DNA of 64,000 bases from Neopusillimonas aromaticivorans (GCF_030344915.1 NZ_CP128233.1:496001-560000), one strand, 5' to 3'; positions 30,259-40,490 are shown, counted from the stretch's first letter. Notes: generated from the letters alone by a model not told the origin. Translations and numbers: made by a program.

Positions 30259-31836
30259 CCCGGAAATTTCACCAAAAGGAATCGGCGCATACCTTTAAGC
30301 CCGCATAAAATCGAGGTGCGAAACAAGATTTTGGGAAGGTAGCGCCGATGCCAAATCGTACCACTGAAGAGCTGAACTTTGGGCGCCTTGGACGCCGTCA
30401 TTTGCAGGCCAATTTCCAGGGTGGAGACCTCAGTTCCGATGGCGGGCTGATGCTGTTGCGACAGATTGATGCACGCACCGGTTTGTCGCGTCTGGCCGCC
30501 AAGGCCCTGACCGATCGGCGTGCCGGGGGTCGGATTCGCCACCGCCTGCGCGATCTCATCGCCCAGCGCCTGTATGGCCTGTGCTGCGGCTACGAAGACC
30601 TGAACGATCACGACACGCTGCGCTCGGACCTGTTGATGCAAACGGCCGTCGGGCGCGATCAGACACTGGCCAGCTCGCCCACACTCAGTCGGCTCGAGAC
30701 CGGTGCCAGCCGCGCCGATGCACTGGGCGCTGCATCAGGTTCTGGTCGAGCACTTCATTGCCAGCTTTGCCAGCCCACCCCAAGAGTTGATTCTGGATGT
30801 CGACGCCTCGGATATCCCGTTACATGGTGAACAGGAACTCAAACAGTTCCATGCCTATTACGACCACCACTGCTACCTGCCGCTGTACGTGTTCTGCGGC
30901 CAGTCGATGCTGGCCTGCCTGCTGCGACCCAGCCGCATTGATGGTGCCCGGCATGCGTCGGCCGTGCTGCGGCTGCTGGTGACGCGGCTGCGTCAAGTCT
31001 GGCCGCAGGTGAAGATCATCATCCGGGGCGACTCCGGGTTCTGTCGTCAGCGGCTGCTGCGCTGGTGCGAACGGGCCAATGTGCAGTACATCATCGGCCT
31101 GGCTCGCAACACCCGCCTTCAGGCGCGTGTAAAACTGGCCGAACAGGTACTCGAGCGTGACTACCGACGCACCGGGTCCAAACAGCGCCTGGTCAGCGAA
31201 TTCATCTATGCGGCCGCCTCCTGGAACCGACCGCGACGCGTACTCACCCGCTTGGAATACGGCGCCCAGGGCGTGAACCCGCGCTTCGTCGTCACCAACA
31301 TTGCGGGTTCTGAGGCCGATGCGGTACAGCTGTATGACCAGCTGTATTGTGCCCGGGGTGAGGCCGAGAACCGCATCAAGGAAGCTCAGCTCGACCTGTT
31401 CGGCACCCGCGCCAGTTGCCACCGATTTGCGGCTAACCAATTCCGGCTGCTGCTGGCTGCGCTGGCCTACACCCTGATGCAGCGCCTGCGCGAATTGGCC
31501 TTGCGCGGCACAGAACTGGAACGGGCCAGCGCCGCCACCATCCGCGTGCGACTGTTCAAGATCGGGGCGGCCATCGTGCGCAATACCCGGCGCGTTCGAA
31601 TCCTGTTGGCCTCACACCATCCCTTGCGCCACGTGTTCGCCCACGCGGCACACGCCATGGCCCCGTAGTTCTGAAAAAGTGCTGTCCCCGGCACGCTATA
31701 AAGCCATGGGGGTTGGGGCAATTGCGCCTGTGGCATCAAAAACACCATCCGCGCCATCATCTTGTCTTCGCTGCGAACGACTCCAGCCAGAGCGGCCAAA
31801 AAACGCTCGGATCACTTGGCTGATGAAAAGTCCGGG
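30259..31836 (+). mobile_element. IS1380-family insertion sequence with CTAG target duplication
   Basis: A 1578-bp element. The left end begins CCCGGAAATTTCAC and the right end, read on the minus strand, begins CCCGGACTTTTCAT (11 of 14 matching); starting with CC is usual for IS1380-family ends. A 4-bp palindrome CTAG flanks both sides (30255-30258 and 31837-31840) and fits a target duplication. The element holds one DDE transposase on the plus strand with about 90 bp before and 170 bp after it. No passenger gene is present. If the duplication is collapsed, the SsuC-type gene, its stop codon and its 3' flank are continuous. Confidence 0.82.
30348..31668 (+). CDS. IS1380-family DDE transposase (frameshifted)
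   Basis: Starts MPNRTTEELNFGRLGRRHLQANFQG, the usual opening of this transposase family. Catalytic residues are recognisable as Asp in LILDVDASD, Asp in IIIRGDSGFCR and Glu in CARGEAENRIKEAQLDLFG. A hydrophobic C-terminal helix (LLLAALAYTLMQRLREL) follows the Glu. The frame breaks near 30725; restored length is about 440 aa, which is normal. If the break is real the element cannot move by itself; given the many similar breaks in neighbouring genes it may be a sequencing error. Confidence 0.9.
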
Positions 31837-31910
31837 CTAGGTTTCCTGAAAGGTCAGCGGCGCCACGGGCAATACCCTCAACGGGCGCACCCGACCTCCA
31901 CAACACGATC

Positions 31911-31947
31911 AAAAAAGCCGGGCCCCTTCACAGAGCCCGGCTTTTTT
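31911..31947. terminator. Bidirectional terminator between pstB and the importer/IS region
   Basis: AAAAAAGCCGGGC pairs with GCCCGGCTTTTTT around an 11-nt loop. A-run and T-run on the two sides allow termination from either strand. It lies 21 bp past the pstB stop on the minus strand and so closes the pst operon. Confidence 0.92.
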
Positions 31948-31968
31948 ATGCCTGAAACCACAAAATAT

Positions 31969-32745
31969 TCAACCGAAACGACCTGTAATGTAGTCTTCGG
32001 TTTCCTTGCGCTGGGGTTTGACGAAAATACTGTCCGTTTCACCAAACTCCATCAGCTCACCCAGATACATATAGGCGGTGTAATCAGAACAACGGGCCGC
32101 CTGCTGCATGTTGTGGGTCACGATGACCACCGTATAGTCACTTTTGAGTTCAGTAATAAGCTCTTCGACTTTGGCCGTTGAAATCGGGTCGAGCGCAGAA
32201 CAAGGCTCATCAAGCAGCAAGACCTCGGGCTTGATGGCCACCCCGCGAGCAATACACAAACGCTGCTGCTGACCACCCGACAGGCTGTTACCGCTTTGAT
32301 GCAATTTGTCCTTCACCTCGTTCCACAACGCAGCTTTGGTCAACGCCCATTCAACGCGCTCATCCATTTCACCCTTGCTGAGCTTTTCAAACAAACGCAC
32401 GCCAAACGCGATGTTGTCGTAAATGCTCATGGGAAATGGCGTAGGCTTCTGGAACACCATGCCGATCTTGGCACGAATCAAGGAAATATCCAGCTTCGAG
32501 GTCAGGATGTCTTGCCCGTCGAGCAGGATCTGGCCCTCGGCCCGCTGGCCGGGATACAACTCAAACATACGGTTGAAGGTGCGCAACAAGGTTGATTTGC
32601 CACAGCCCGATGGGCCAATGAACGCGGTAACCTTGTTTTCCTTGATGGACATGTTCACATTACGGATAGCGTGGAACTTGCCGTAATAAAAGTTAAGGTC
32701 CTTGACTTCAAGCTTGACGCGATTGTCAGTAGTAGTACTCGTCAT
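31969..32745 (-). CDS. pstB: Phosphate ABC transporter ATP-binding protein PstB
   Basis: Intact 258-aa ATPase of the high-affinity phosphate importer. Walker A is GPSGCGKST, followed by the PstB hallmark FNRMFELYPGQRAEGQILLDGQDI. The signature is LSGGQQQRLCIARG, Walker B VLLLDEPCSALDP, H-loop VTHNMQQAARCSD, and the C-terminus ends EDYITGRFG. It follows pstA by 3 nt. A terminator comes directly after the gene; the phoU gene that follows pstB in many relatives is absent from this place. Confidence 0.97.
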   Translation of the reverse strand: MTSTTTDNRVKLEVKDLNFYYGKFHAIRNVNMSIKENKVTAFIGPSGCGKSTLLRTFNRMFELYPGQRAEGQILLDGQDILTSKLDISLIRAKIGMVFQKPTPFPMSIYDNIAFGVRLFEKLSKGEMDERVEWALTKAALWNEVKDKLHQSGNSLSGGQQQRLCIARGVAIKPEVLLLDEPCSALDPISTAKVEELITELKSDYTVVIVTHNMQQAARCSDYTAYMYLGELMEFGETDSIFVKPQRKETEDYITGRFG

Positions 32746-32748
32746 GAT

Positions 32749-33609
32749 TTATTTCCGGAAAAGCGCACGCGCAAGAATATTGACACCCAGAACGAACAAC
32801 GTGATAAGAACCGCACCGGCCCAGGCCAGGTCATTCCAGTCAGAGAACGGGCTGGCCGCGAACTGGAAAATGACCACGGGCAGGTTGGCCATCGGTGCAT
32901 TCATGTTCCAGGACATGAACTGGTTGTTAAGAGCCGTAAACAGCAAGGGAGCCGTTTCACCTGAAATACGGGCAACCGCCAGCAAAATACCGGTCACAAT
33001 CCCCGAGCGCGCCGCGCGGTAGCAAATGGCAAAAATAATTTTCCATTGCGGACAACCCAATGCAGCCGCGGCCTCACGCAGGCTGTTCGGTACCAGCGAC
33101 AGCATGTTGTCGGTTGAACGCACCACCACCGGAATCACGATGATGGCCAGGGCGCAGGCACCTGCCCAACCCGAATAGTGCCCCACCTGTGCCACGTAAA
33201 CGGCGTAGATGAACAAGCCCACAATAATCGAGGGCGCAGACAGCAGCACGTCATTCAGGAAACGGGTTGCCGGGGCCAGCCAGCCGCGCTTGCCGTATTC
33301 GGCCAGATACGTGCCGGCCAAAATACCAATAGGAGTACCGATCAGGGTTCCGACAGCAGCCATCATGACACTACCGACAATGGCGTTGAGCAAACCACCC
33401 ACCGCACGAGGCGCCGGAGTGGGCTGAAGGAACAAGTCGATCGACAAGGCACTACCACCCTTGAAAATCAGTGTCCCGATGATCCAGAACAGCCAGAACA
33501 GGCCGAACAGCAAGGTGGCCAACGACAAGGCCAGCATCAACTTGTTGATGCGCTGTCGCCGACGATATACCGGGTTGGCCAGTGATACGATGGAATCTGA
33601 ATTAAACAT
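32749..33609 (-). CDS. pstA: Phosphate ABC transporter permease PstA
   Basis: Intact 286-aa membrane subunit. It has a cytoplasmic N-tail (MFNSDSIVSLANPVYRRRQRINK), six hydrophobic helices and the BPD_transp_1 coupling loop SLVPNSLREAAAALGCPQWKIIFAI. It pairs with PstC to form the channel. It is followed directly by pstB and sits 29 nt after pstC, in one operon. Confidence 0.96.
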   Translation of the reverse strand: MFNSDSIVSLANPVYRRRQRINKLMLALSLATLLFGLFWLFWIIGTLIFKGGSALSIDLFLQPTPAPRAVGGLLNAIVGSVMMAAVGTLIGTPIGILAGTYLAEYGKRGWLAPATRFLNDVLLSAPSIIVGLFIYAVYVAQVGHYSGWAGACALAIIVIPVVVRSTDNMLSLVPNSLREAAAALGCPQWKIIFAICYRAARSGIVTGILLAVARISGETAPLLFTALNNQFMSWNMNAPMANLPVVIFQFAASPFSDWNDLAWAGAVLITLFVLGVNILARALFRK

Positions 33610-33638
33610 AGCTTTGTCTCTGCGTGATCGTGACCATA

Positions 33639-34577
33639 TTAGTGGGCAGTGCCTTCGCCCTTGTTGAGGCGCAGCAACATCATTTTTGACAACGCCAGGA
33701 CGACGGTCGTGATCAGGAACAGAATCAGGCCCAATTCAAGCAGTGCCGACTTCTGCATACCACCCGCCTCGTTGAACTCGTTGGCCAGCGCCGACGCAAT
33801 GGAATTGGACGGCGAGAAAATGGAACTGGGCAAGTTGTACGAGTTACCAATCACAAAGGTAATGGCCATGGTTTCACCCAGCGCACGGCCCAGACCCAGC
33901 ATAATGCCGCCGACAACGCCGGTTTTTGTAAACGGCAACACGACCTTCCAGACCACTTCCCAGGTTGTGCCGCCCAGACCGTAGGCAGATTCTTTGAGCA
34001 AAGGCGGCACCAATTCAAATACATCGCGCATGACAGCGGCAATGAACGGAATGATCATGATGGACAGCACCAGACCTGCCGTGAACACGCCAATACCGAA
34101 CGGAGGGCCCGCAAACACCTGGTTCAGAAAGGGAACCGGCTCGAAAAACGAAATGAGGCCCGGCTGAATGTATTCTTGAAAAATGGGCACAAAAACAAAC
34201 AGCCCCCACATCCCGTAAATAATCGACGGAATGGCTGCCAGCATTTCAATGGCCGTCCCCAGAGGGCGACGCAACCAGGTTGGCGACAATTCGGTCAGGA
34301 ACATCGCGATCCCGAACGAAACGGGAATGGCAATGACCAGCGCAATAAGCGAGCTGAGCAACGTACCCACGATCGGCACCAAGGCACCGTAACTGTCCTC
34401 AACCGGGTTCCAGTCATCGGTCCACAAAAAGCCAAGGCCGTACTTGACGATAGACTCCTGGCTGCCGTAGATCAGGGACACCATGATCGCAGCCAACAAG
34501 ATAAATACCAGGAAGGCGAAACTTCGTGTCAGGTTCTTGAACACGATGTCCATCAGGCTGCCAGTTTTAGTTGCCAT
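33639..34577 (-). CDS. pstC: Phosphate ABC transporter permease PstC
   Basis: Intact membrane subunit, 312 aa from ATG 34577 (MATKTGSLMDIVFKNLTRSF). A longer in-frame start at 34658 would add a hydrophilic stretch not expected in PstC, so it is not used. The PstC hallmark IYGSQESIVKYGLGFLWTDDWNPVEDSYGALVPI and coupling loop ELVPPLLKESAYGLGGTTWEVVWKV are present (positions visible around bases 34460 and 33990). It works with PstA, PstB and PstS. Confidence 0.96.
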   Translation of the reverse strand: MATKTGSLMDIVFKNLTRSFAFLVFILLAAIMVSLIYGSQESIVKYGLGFLWTDDWNPVEDSYGALVPIVGTLLSSLIALVIAIPVSFGIAMFLTELSPTWLRRPLGTAIEMLAAIPSIIYGMWGLFVFVPIFQEYIQPGLISFFEPVPFLNQVFAGPPFGIGVFTAGLVLSIMIIPFIAAVMRDVFELVPPLLKESAYGLGGTTWEVVWKVVLPFTKTGVVGGIMLGLGRALGETMAITFVIGNSYNLPSSIFSPSNSIASALANEFNEAGGMQKSALLELGLILFLITTVVLALSKMMLLRLNKGEGTAH

Positions 34578-34662
34578 GTCTGTTTCTTTTGCCGGTAGCG
34601 CCAGTTGATCAAAGCCCGTTTGATCAAACGACCAGTTAGTACAAATATCTTTACACAATAAA

Positions 34663-34688
34663 GACGGTGTCGCGCGAACGACACCGTC
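34663..34688 (-). terminator. Attenuating hairpin between pstS and pstC
   Basis: GACGGTGTCG pairs with CGACACCGTC around a 6-nt loop, followed on the minus strand by TTTATT. Its position after pstS fits partial termination that makes the binding protein more abundant than the membrane subunits. Confidence 0.75.
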
Positions 34689-34733
34689 TGCGGGATCAGT
34701 TCAACAGCAAGGCTGCTTTACCCCGTACCCCGA

Positions 34734-35777
34734 TTACTTCCAGATTGCCGAACCGTCGGCAGCCTTGATGTCGGATTTCCAGCCAGCAACGATCTGGTCG
34801 GTAACGGCTTTAGGCATTGCGACGTAATCAAGTTCTGCAGCCATACCTGCACCGTTTTCGAAAGCCCAGTTGAAGAAATTCAGCACTTCTTTGGCGTTCT
34901 CGGGCTTGTCTTGTGTGGTGTGAACCAGGATGAACGACGCCGAAGTCACGGGCCAGGAATCCGCACCAGGCTCATTGGTCAGGACAACACCCATACCCGG
35001 CTGGCTCTTCCAGTCGGCGTTGGCGGCGGCGGCAGCAAACGACTCTTGCGAAGGCTGAACAAATTTACCGTCTTTGTTCTGCAACGATGCCCAGGCCAGA
35101 TTGTTTTGCTTGGCGTAAGCGTATTCAACGTAACCGATCGAGTTTTTCAACTGACGAACGTAAGCGGCTACACCTTCATTACCTTTACCACCCTGACCGG
35201 TAGGCCACTTGACGGCTTTACCTTCACCAACTTTTTCTTTCCATTCTGCGGAAACCTTGGACAGGTAGTTGGTCCAGCCAAACGTTGTACCCGAACCATC
35301 CGAACGGTGAACGACCACGATCGACGCCGAAGGCAATTTCACGTCAGGGTTGATCGCTTTAATGGCTGCGTCGTCCCACTTGGTGATTTTGGCCAGAAAG
35401 ATGTCGGCCAGAACCTGAGGGCTCAACTTCAACTGACCAGGCTGAACGCCGTCAACGTTGAGAACAGGCACAGTACCACCGATGATGGCGGGGAACTGGA
35501 ACAACTTGTGCTGCTCGAGCAGCTCAGCTTTCATTGGATCGTCAGACGCGCCAAAGTCGACTGTTTTTGCGATGATCTGCTGCTGGCCACCGCCGGAACC
35601 GATCGACTGGTAGTTAACACGATTGCCAGTGACTTCCTGATATTTGGCAGCCCACTTGGCATAGATCGGGTACGGGAACGAAGCGCCGGCACCAGTGATA
35701 TCGGCGGCCTGGGCGGCCAGTGAGGCAGCGCCAAAGGCGATACCAACGGAGACTTTCAACAAAACGCGTTTAAACAT
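34734..35777 (-). CDS. pstS: Periplasmic phosphate-binding protein PstS
   Basis: Intact 347-aa binding protein. The signal peptide MFKRVLLKVSVGIAFGAASLAAQA precedes the mature start ADITGAGASFPYPIYAKWA. Phosphate-binding elements are GAGASFP, SIGSGGGQQQI, the DFGASDDPM segment and HRSDGSGTTFGWTNYL. It captures phosphate in the periplasm for PstCAB. A Pho box lies upstream (35851-35868), so transcription is expected to rise under phosphate starvation through PhoB. Confidence 0.97.
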   Translation of the reverse strand: MFKRVLLKVSVGIAFGAASLAAQAADITGAGASFPYPIYAKWAAKYQEVTGNRVNYQSIGSGGGQQQIIAKTVDFGASDDPMKAELLEQHKLFQFPAIIGGTVPVLNVDGVQPGQLKLSPQVLADIFLAKITKWDDAAIKAINPDVKLPSASIVVVHRSDGSGTTFGWTNYLSKVSAEWKEKVGEGKAVKWPTGQGGKGNEGVAAYVRQLKNSIGYVEYAYAKQNNLAWASLQNKDGKFVQPSQESFAAAAANADWKSQPGMGVVLTNEPGADSWPVTSASFILVHTTQDKPENAKEVLNFFNWAFENGAGMAAELDYVAMPKAVTDQIVAGWKSDIKAADGSAIWK

Positions 35778-35850
35778 CGAGTGTTCCTCTTGAGCTGTTT
35801 AATGATTGACACATGCAGCATTTGCACAGACGCTATCGTACGTACGCAAT

Positions 35851-35868
35851 GTGACATGTTCGTGACAG
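35851..35868 (-). promoter_or_regulatory. Pho box upstream of pstS
   Basis: On the minus strand CTGTCAC-GAAC-ATGTCAC gives two 7-bp half sites with an 11-bp period, matching the PhoB consensus CTGTCAT-N4-CTGTCAT closely. It lies about 75 bp upstream of the pstS start. Confidence 0.85.
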
Positions 35869-35892
35869 CCCAGGAGGTTTTTGTTACGCGCG

Positions 35893-37976
35893 TTATCGGC
35901 CGAGCAGATCCATGAGTTTTTGCTGCATGTTGATGCGACTGGCCCGCGACTTGACCTTTTGCCAGGACCCGTCGGGCTGGGCACGCCACGCCAGCAGATT
36001 GTCACGCAAAGCCCAGGTGAAGGCTTCGGCAATAACGCGTTTTTTCAGTGCCTTGTCGAGTACCGGGAAGCCGACTTCAACGCGGCGGAAAAAGTTACGA
36101 TCCATCCAGTCGGCCGAAGACAGATAAACTTTTTCCTCGCCATCGGCATGGAAATAAAAGACCCGGGAGTGCTCGAGATAGCGGCCCACAATAGAACGCA
36201 GACGGATGTTTTCGGACAACCCAGGCACCCCGGCGCGCAACGCACAAGCCCCCGCACGACCAGATCGACCTTGACACCCGCCTGACTGGCCTCGTAGAGC
36301 GCTTCGATCACCTGCGGCTCGAGCAACGAGTTCATCTTGGCCATGACGCGGGCCTTTTTGCCGGCCTTGGCATGTTCAGCTTCCTGACGGATGAAGTTGA
36401 CGACGGTTTCGTGCAAAGTGAACGGCGACTGCAACAACAGCTTGAGCGGACGGCGCGCACCCAGGCCTGTCAACAGCGAGAACACCTTGTCCATGTCTTC
36501 GCACATACGCTGATTGGCCGTTAACAGACCAAAATCGGTGTACAGGCGCGAGGTACGCACATGATAATTGCCCGTACCCATATGACCGTAACGCTTGATC
36601 TGGCCATTTTCACGTCGCAAGACCAGCGCCATTTTGGCGTGGGTCTTATGCCCGACAACACCATAGCTGACATGCGCCCCCACCTCTTCGAGACGCGCCG
36701 CCCAGTTGATGTTGGTTTGTTCATCGAAGCGGGCCATGAGCTCGACCACGACCGTGACTTCTTTGCCGGCTTTGGCTGCCGCCAGCAATACCGCCATCAG
36801 TTCGGAGTCTTCGCCGGTACGGTAAATGGTTTGCTTGATGGCAACGACGTCGGGGTCGCGCGCAGCGGAAATCAGAAAATCGAGTACTGGCTGAAACGAC
36901 TGGTAGGGATGATGCAGCAAATGGTCTTTTGCACTGATGGCTTCAAAAATGGCCGAGGAATCATTGCCAAGGCTGGCAAACGGCTCGGGCACCTTGGGCC
37001 GGAATTCAGGAAACACCAGATCGGGGCGATTCACCGAATTGGAAATTTGCATAAGCCGTGACAAATTGACGGGGCCGTTGACCCGGTAGGTGTCGCGTGG
37101 TTCGAGCGAGAACTCTTGCTGCAAAAAGCTGATGAGCTTTTGCGGCATGACATGATCGACTTCCAGACGAACCGCCGCACCAAAGTTACGTTGCGAGAGC
37201 TCGCCCTGCAGCGCCAGACGCAGGTTGGTGATTTCTTCTTCGTCGACAAACAGATCGCTGTTGCGCGTAACACGCCATTGGTAGCAACCACCCACCTCAA
37301 GGCCAGGAAATAACTCACCAACAAACTCGGAAATCAGGGTCGAGAGCAAAATAAAACCATTGGGCATGCCGGCGATTTCTTCAGGCACCCGCATGACACG
37401 CGGCAGAGCCCGGGGCGCCTGCACAATGGCAATTTGCCCCTGTCGGCGGAACGCATCCTCACCTGACAGCGACACAATGAAGTTGAGACTTTTGTTGAAC
37501 ACCCGCGGGAACGGATGCGCCGGGTCAAGACCAATGGGCGTCAGCAAGGGCATAACGTCGCGCATGAACACACCATGCGCCCAGGTGCGTTGTTCGTCAG
37601 ACCACTGATGCGGATCAGACAGTCCAATGCCCTCTTTGGCGAGCACCGGCAGAATTTCTTCAGTCAGCAGGCTGTACTGACGATCGACCAGGGCACGTGC
37701 GGCCACCTGAATGCGTTCAAAGGCTTCTGTAGGGGTGTAGCCATCGGGCCCGAGAAAATGCGGGTTACGCGCCATCTGCTCTTTGATGCTTGAAATCCTG
37801 ATTTCAAAGAACTCGTCAAGATTCGAACTGACGATGCACACGTAGCGCAAACGTTCAAGCAACGGCGTGGCGGCATTATCAGCCATGGCCAGCACGCGCT
37901 CATTGAATTTCAGCAAAGACAACTCACGGTTCAGCAGTGTAGGCTGACCACCGTTTGAGGGAACAATCGAGGGCAT
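35893..37976 (-). CDS. ppk: Polyphosphate kinase 1 (frameshifted)
   Basis: Makes inorganic polyphosphate from ATP. ATG 37976 (MPSIVPSNGGQPTLLNRELSLLKFNERVL) is the natural start; the N domain motif is LNRELSLLKFN. The catalytic His that is phosphorylated lies in VVGHKTHAKMALV, and MGTGNYH and DFGLLT follow. The frame breaks near 36240, after VDLVVRGLVR; the other frame continues with the second His region, LRSIVGRYLEHSRVFYF and SSADWMDRNFFRRVEVGFPV. Restored length is about 694 aa, normal. It lies downstream of the pst operon's promoter side in the opposite sense of ppx, with a 183-bp divergent spacer. Confidence 0.93.
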
Positions 37977-38159
37977 AGGGGAATCCAGGTTACACAGAGG
38001 GCAAGCGCACTTATACGTCAATTTGTTTTCAAGATTATGACAACTGAAACATTCACATTCAAGACTTGAATCACGCTCTTTTGCGATCGAACAAAGCCCT
38101 TCTGAATTTATAATGCGCCGATCATCACCTTTTCAGCGCCCGTATCCGGTGCCACGCCA
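37977..38159. promoter_or_regulatory. Divergent ppk/ppx promoter region
   Basis: A 183-bp AT-rich spacer. TATAAT at 38109-38114 is a good -10 for ppx on the plus strand, but no -35 at normal spacing is visible. I see no clear Pho box here. Confidence 0.45.
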
Positions 38160-39647
38160 ATGAATCACCTGCTCGCCGCCGTCGACCTCGGCTCAAATAG
38201 TTTTCGACTCTCTATCGGCAGGGTCGTTCAACAGGACAATATCGCGCATATCTATGCGGTCGACCGTCTGAAAGAAAGTGTTCAACTGGCGGCAGGCCTG
38301 GACGCCGACAACGTCCTTGATGACGCTTCGATCGAACGTGCTGTCACCGTCCTGCGGCGCTACGGTGAGCGCCTGACAGGGTTTGACCCCGACCATGTCC
38401 GGGCCGTGGCAACCAGCACCTTTCGTGTCGCAAAAAACGTTGACGTTCTTCTGCCGCTGGCAGAAGAAGCCCTGGGCTTCCCCATTGAAATCATTGCCGG
38501 ACAGGAAGAGGCCCGACTTATTTTCACCGGCGTCGCCAATGAACTCCCGCCGTCCAATGAGCGGCGCCTGGTCATGGATATTGGCGGCGGGTCCACCGAG
38601 TTCATCATTGGACGCGGCTTTGAACCGCTGCAACTGTCATCACTGCTGATGGGCTGCGTCAGCTACACGCAGCGCTTCTTCCCCGACGGAAAAATCACAG
38701 CCGAACGCATGGACAAGGCTGTTCTGACCGCACGCCGCGAAATCGAAACCATCTCGAAACGGTTTCGCAAACTGGGTTGGCAAGAAGCCTTCGGGTCTTC
38801 GGGTACCGCCAAAGCGCTCTACGCCATACTGTCCGACTCGCAACTGTCCCGCCAGGGCATCACGCTGGAAGGCCTTGAAAAACTTCGGGCAAAGCTTGTG
38901 GCCGATGGCGAAGCGAAAGCAGACAATTTACCCGGCCTGAAAGCATCCCGCGCCGGCGTTCTGGCCGGAGGTCTGGCCATCATGCTGGCCGCCTTCCAGG
39001 AGCTGAAAATAAAAAGCATGGGTTCCGGTGAAGGCGCACTGCGCATGGGCGTACTGTACGACTTGCTGGGCCGCGAATCACAACACGACAAACGCGACGA
39101 AACATCACGACAGTTCATGCGCCGCTACCATGTCGACGCCAACCAGGCGGCCCGCGTCAAGCAGGCTGCTCTCAAACTGTTCGAGCCCCTGCAGATTGAC
39201 AACGACGAAAAAGAAGTCTTGCAGAAAATGCTGGGCTGGGCCGCCGAACTGCACGAAATCGGGTTTTCAATCACCGCCGACAGCTACCACCGTCATAGCG
39301 CCTACATTTTGCAGCATGCCGACATGCCCGGCTTTTCAAACGATGAACAGGCAATTTTGTCGTGGCTTACCCTCGGGCACCTGGGCAAACTGGGCAAATC
39401 CAAGGTCAAAAAACTGTCAAAGGGGTATTGGGCTGCCCTGATGTGCTTGCGCCTTTCGGTGGTACTGATGCGCCGGCGCAAGAACCTCCCCAAGCTGCCT
39501 CTGCAGCTGGCCCTGCACAATGGTCGCATGACGGTCATGGTCGACCAGGCATGGATGCACGAACACGCCCTAACCGCGTTCTCGCTCGAGAACGAGGTAG
39601 AAGAATGGATCAAGGCAGGTTTTAATGTCAGTGTGAAAAGCCTTTAG
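38160..39647 (+). CDS. ppx: Exopolyphosphatase (Ppx/GppA family)
   Basis: Intact 495-aa enzyme that releases phosphate from polyphosphate ends; some members also hydrolyse pppGpp. The ASKHA phosphate-binding motifs are AAVDLGSNSFRLSIG and VMDIGGGSTEFIIG, and the catalytic Glu region is AGQEEARLIFTGV. The C-terminal half is HD-like (LGWAAELHEIGFSI, DSYHRHSAYILQHA). It is divergent from ppk, which makes the polymer. Its stop overlaps the stop of the convergent olsB gene by 4 nt. Confidence 0.95.
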   Translation: MNHLLAAVDLGSNSFRLSIGRVVQQDNIAHIYAVDRLKESVQLAAGLDADNVLDDASIERAVTVLRRYGERLTGFDPDHVRAVATSTFRVAKNVDVLLPLAEEALGFPIEIIAGQEEARLIFTGVANELPPSNERRLVMDIGGGSTEFIIGRGFEPLQLSSLLMGCVSYTQRFFPDGKITAERMDKAVLTARREIETISKRFRKLGWQEAFGSSGTAKALYAILSDSQLSRQGITLEGLEKLRAKLVADGEAKADNLPGLKASRAGVLAGGLAIMLAAFQELKIKSMGSGEGALRMGVLYDLLGRESQHDKRDETSRQFMRRYHVDANQAARVKQAALKLFEPLQIDNDEKEVLQKMLGWAAELHEIGFSITADSYHRHSAYILQHADMPGFSNDEQAILSWLTLGHLGKLGKSKVKKLSKGYWAALMCLRLSVVLMRRRKNLPKLPLQLALHNGRMTVMVDQAWMHEHALTAFSLENEVEEWIKAGFNVSVKSL

Positions 39648-40431
39648 ACCAGGCCAAAGTGCTTGCGATAGCGCTCATCCATGCGTGTCATGTCGAGCAA
39701 CACCGGGAAATCGGCAGTGTTGAAATCGGGGTCCCAGGCGGGTTCACCGCAAATGGTAGCCCCAAGCTTCAGGTAGCCCTTGATCAGGGGCGGGACGCGT
39801 GCCGGGAGTTCACTGTCGAGGCGCTCGACAGGATAGGAGTGACGTGGGGTAACCCGTGGAACATCGGGGTTATCGTGCAGGGTTTTACGCGCGGCACGCC
39901 AGACTTCAGCAGCCGTCACGCCATCGTCACGCAGGCTGACACTGGCACAACCCAGCACATACCGCAGGCCTTGCTGCTTCATCAGGGTGGCAATACCCGA
40001 CCACAGCAGCATGATGACAGACCCGTTGCGGTAATCGGCATGGATACAGGAACGACCAACCTCGGCCATAATACTGCGATACCCCAGCAACGCCGAAATA
40101 TCGAATTCAGACTCAGAGTAATAACCACCCGCCTTGATGGCATTGCCCGGCGAAAGGAAGCGGTAGGTACCCACCACGCGCCCTGAACGGGCTTCCTTGA
40201 CCATGACATGCTCGCACCAGGGTCGTAGCGGTCGGCATCCAGCCCATCGGTAGCGTCGGGAAAGACGGCGTTCATTTCTTCGGTGAACACCTTGTAGCGC
40301 AGGCGCTGGATCGCCTCAAGTTCTTCATTGGTGCGCGCCAACCCCATAACAAGACCTTCGGAGGGGGCATTGGACCATACCGCAGCGGTTTCGACGTTTG
40401 CATTGACACGAACGAGCTCTAGCATAGACAT
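39644..40431 (-). CDS. olsB: L-ornithine N(alpha)-acyltransferase OlsB-like, GNAT fold (frameshifted)
   Basis: Acyl-ACP-dependent N-acyltransferase for the first step of ornithine lipid synthesis. The family core is visible as RLRYKVFTEEMNAVFPD.DGLDADRYDPWCEHVMV, VVGTYRFLSPGNAIKAGGYYSESEFD, EVGRSCIHADYRNGSVIMLLWSGI and GYLKLGATICGEPAWDPDFNTADFPVLLD. The frame breaks near 40215, where the restored join reads DRYDPWCEHVMV. ATG 40431 is chosen over a GTG 3 nt upstream. Restored length is about 262 aa. No olsA lies beside it. Ornithine lipids replace phospholipids when phosphate is scarce, which fits the phosphate genes next door. Confidence 0.85.
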
Positions 40432-40490
40432 CACTCCAAAAACATGCAGCGATTATGAGCGCCAAATGTTTCAAGTATTCGCCACTTACG

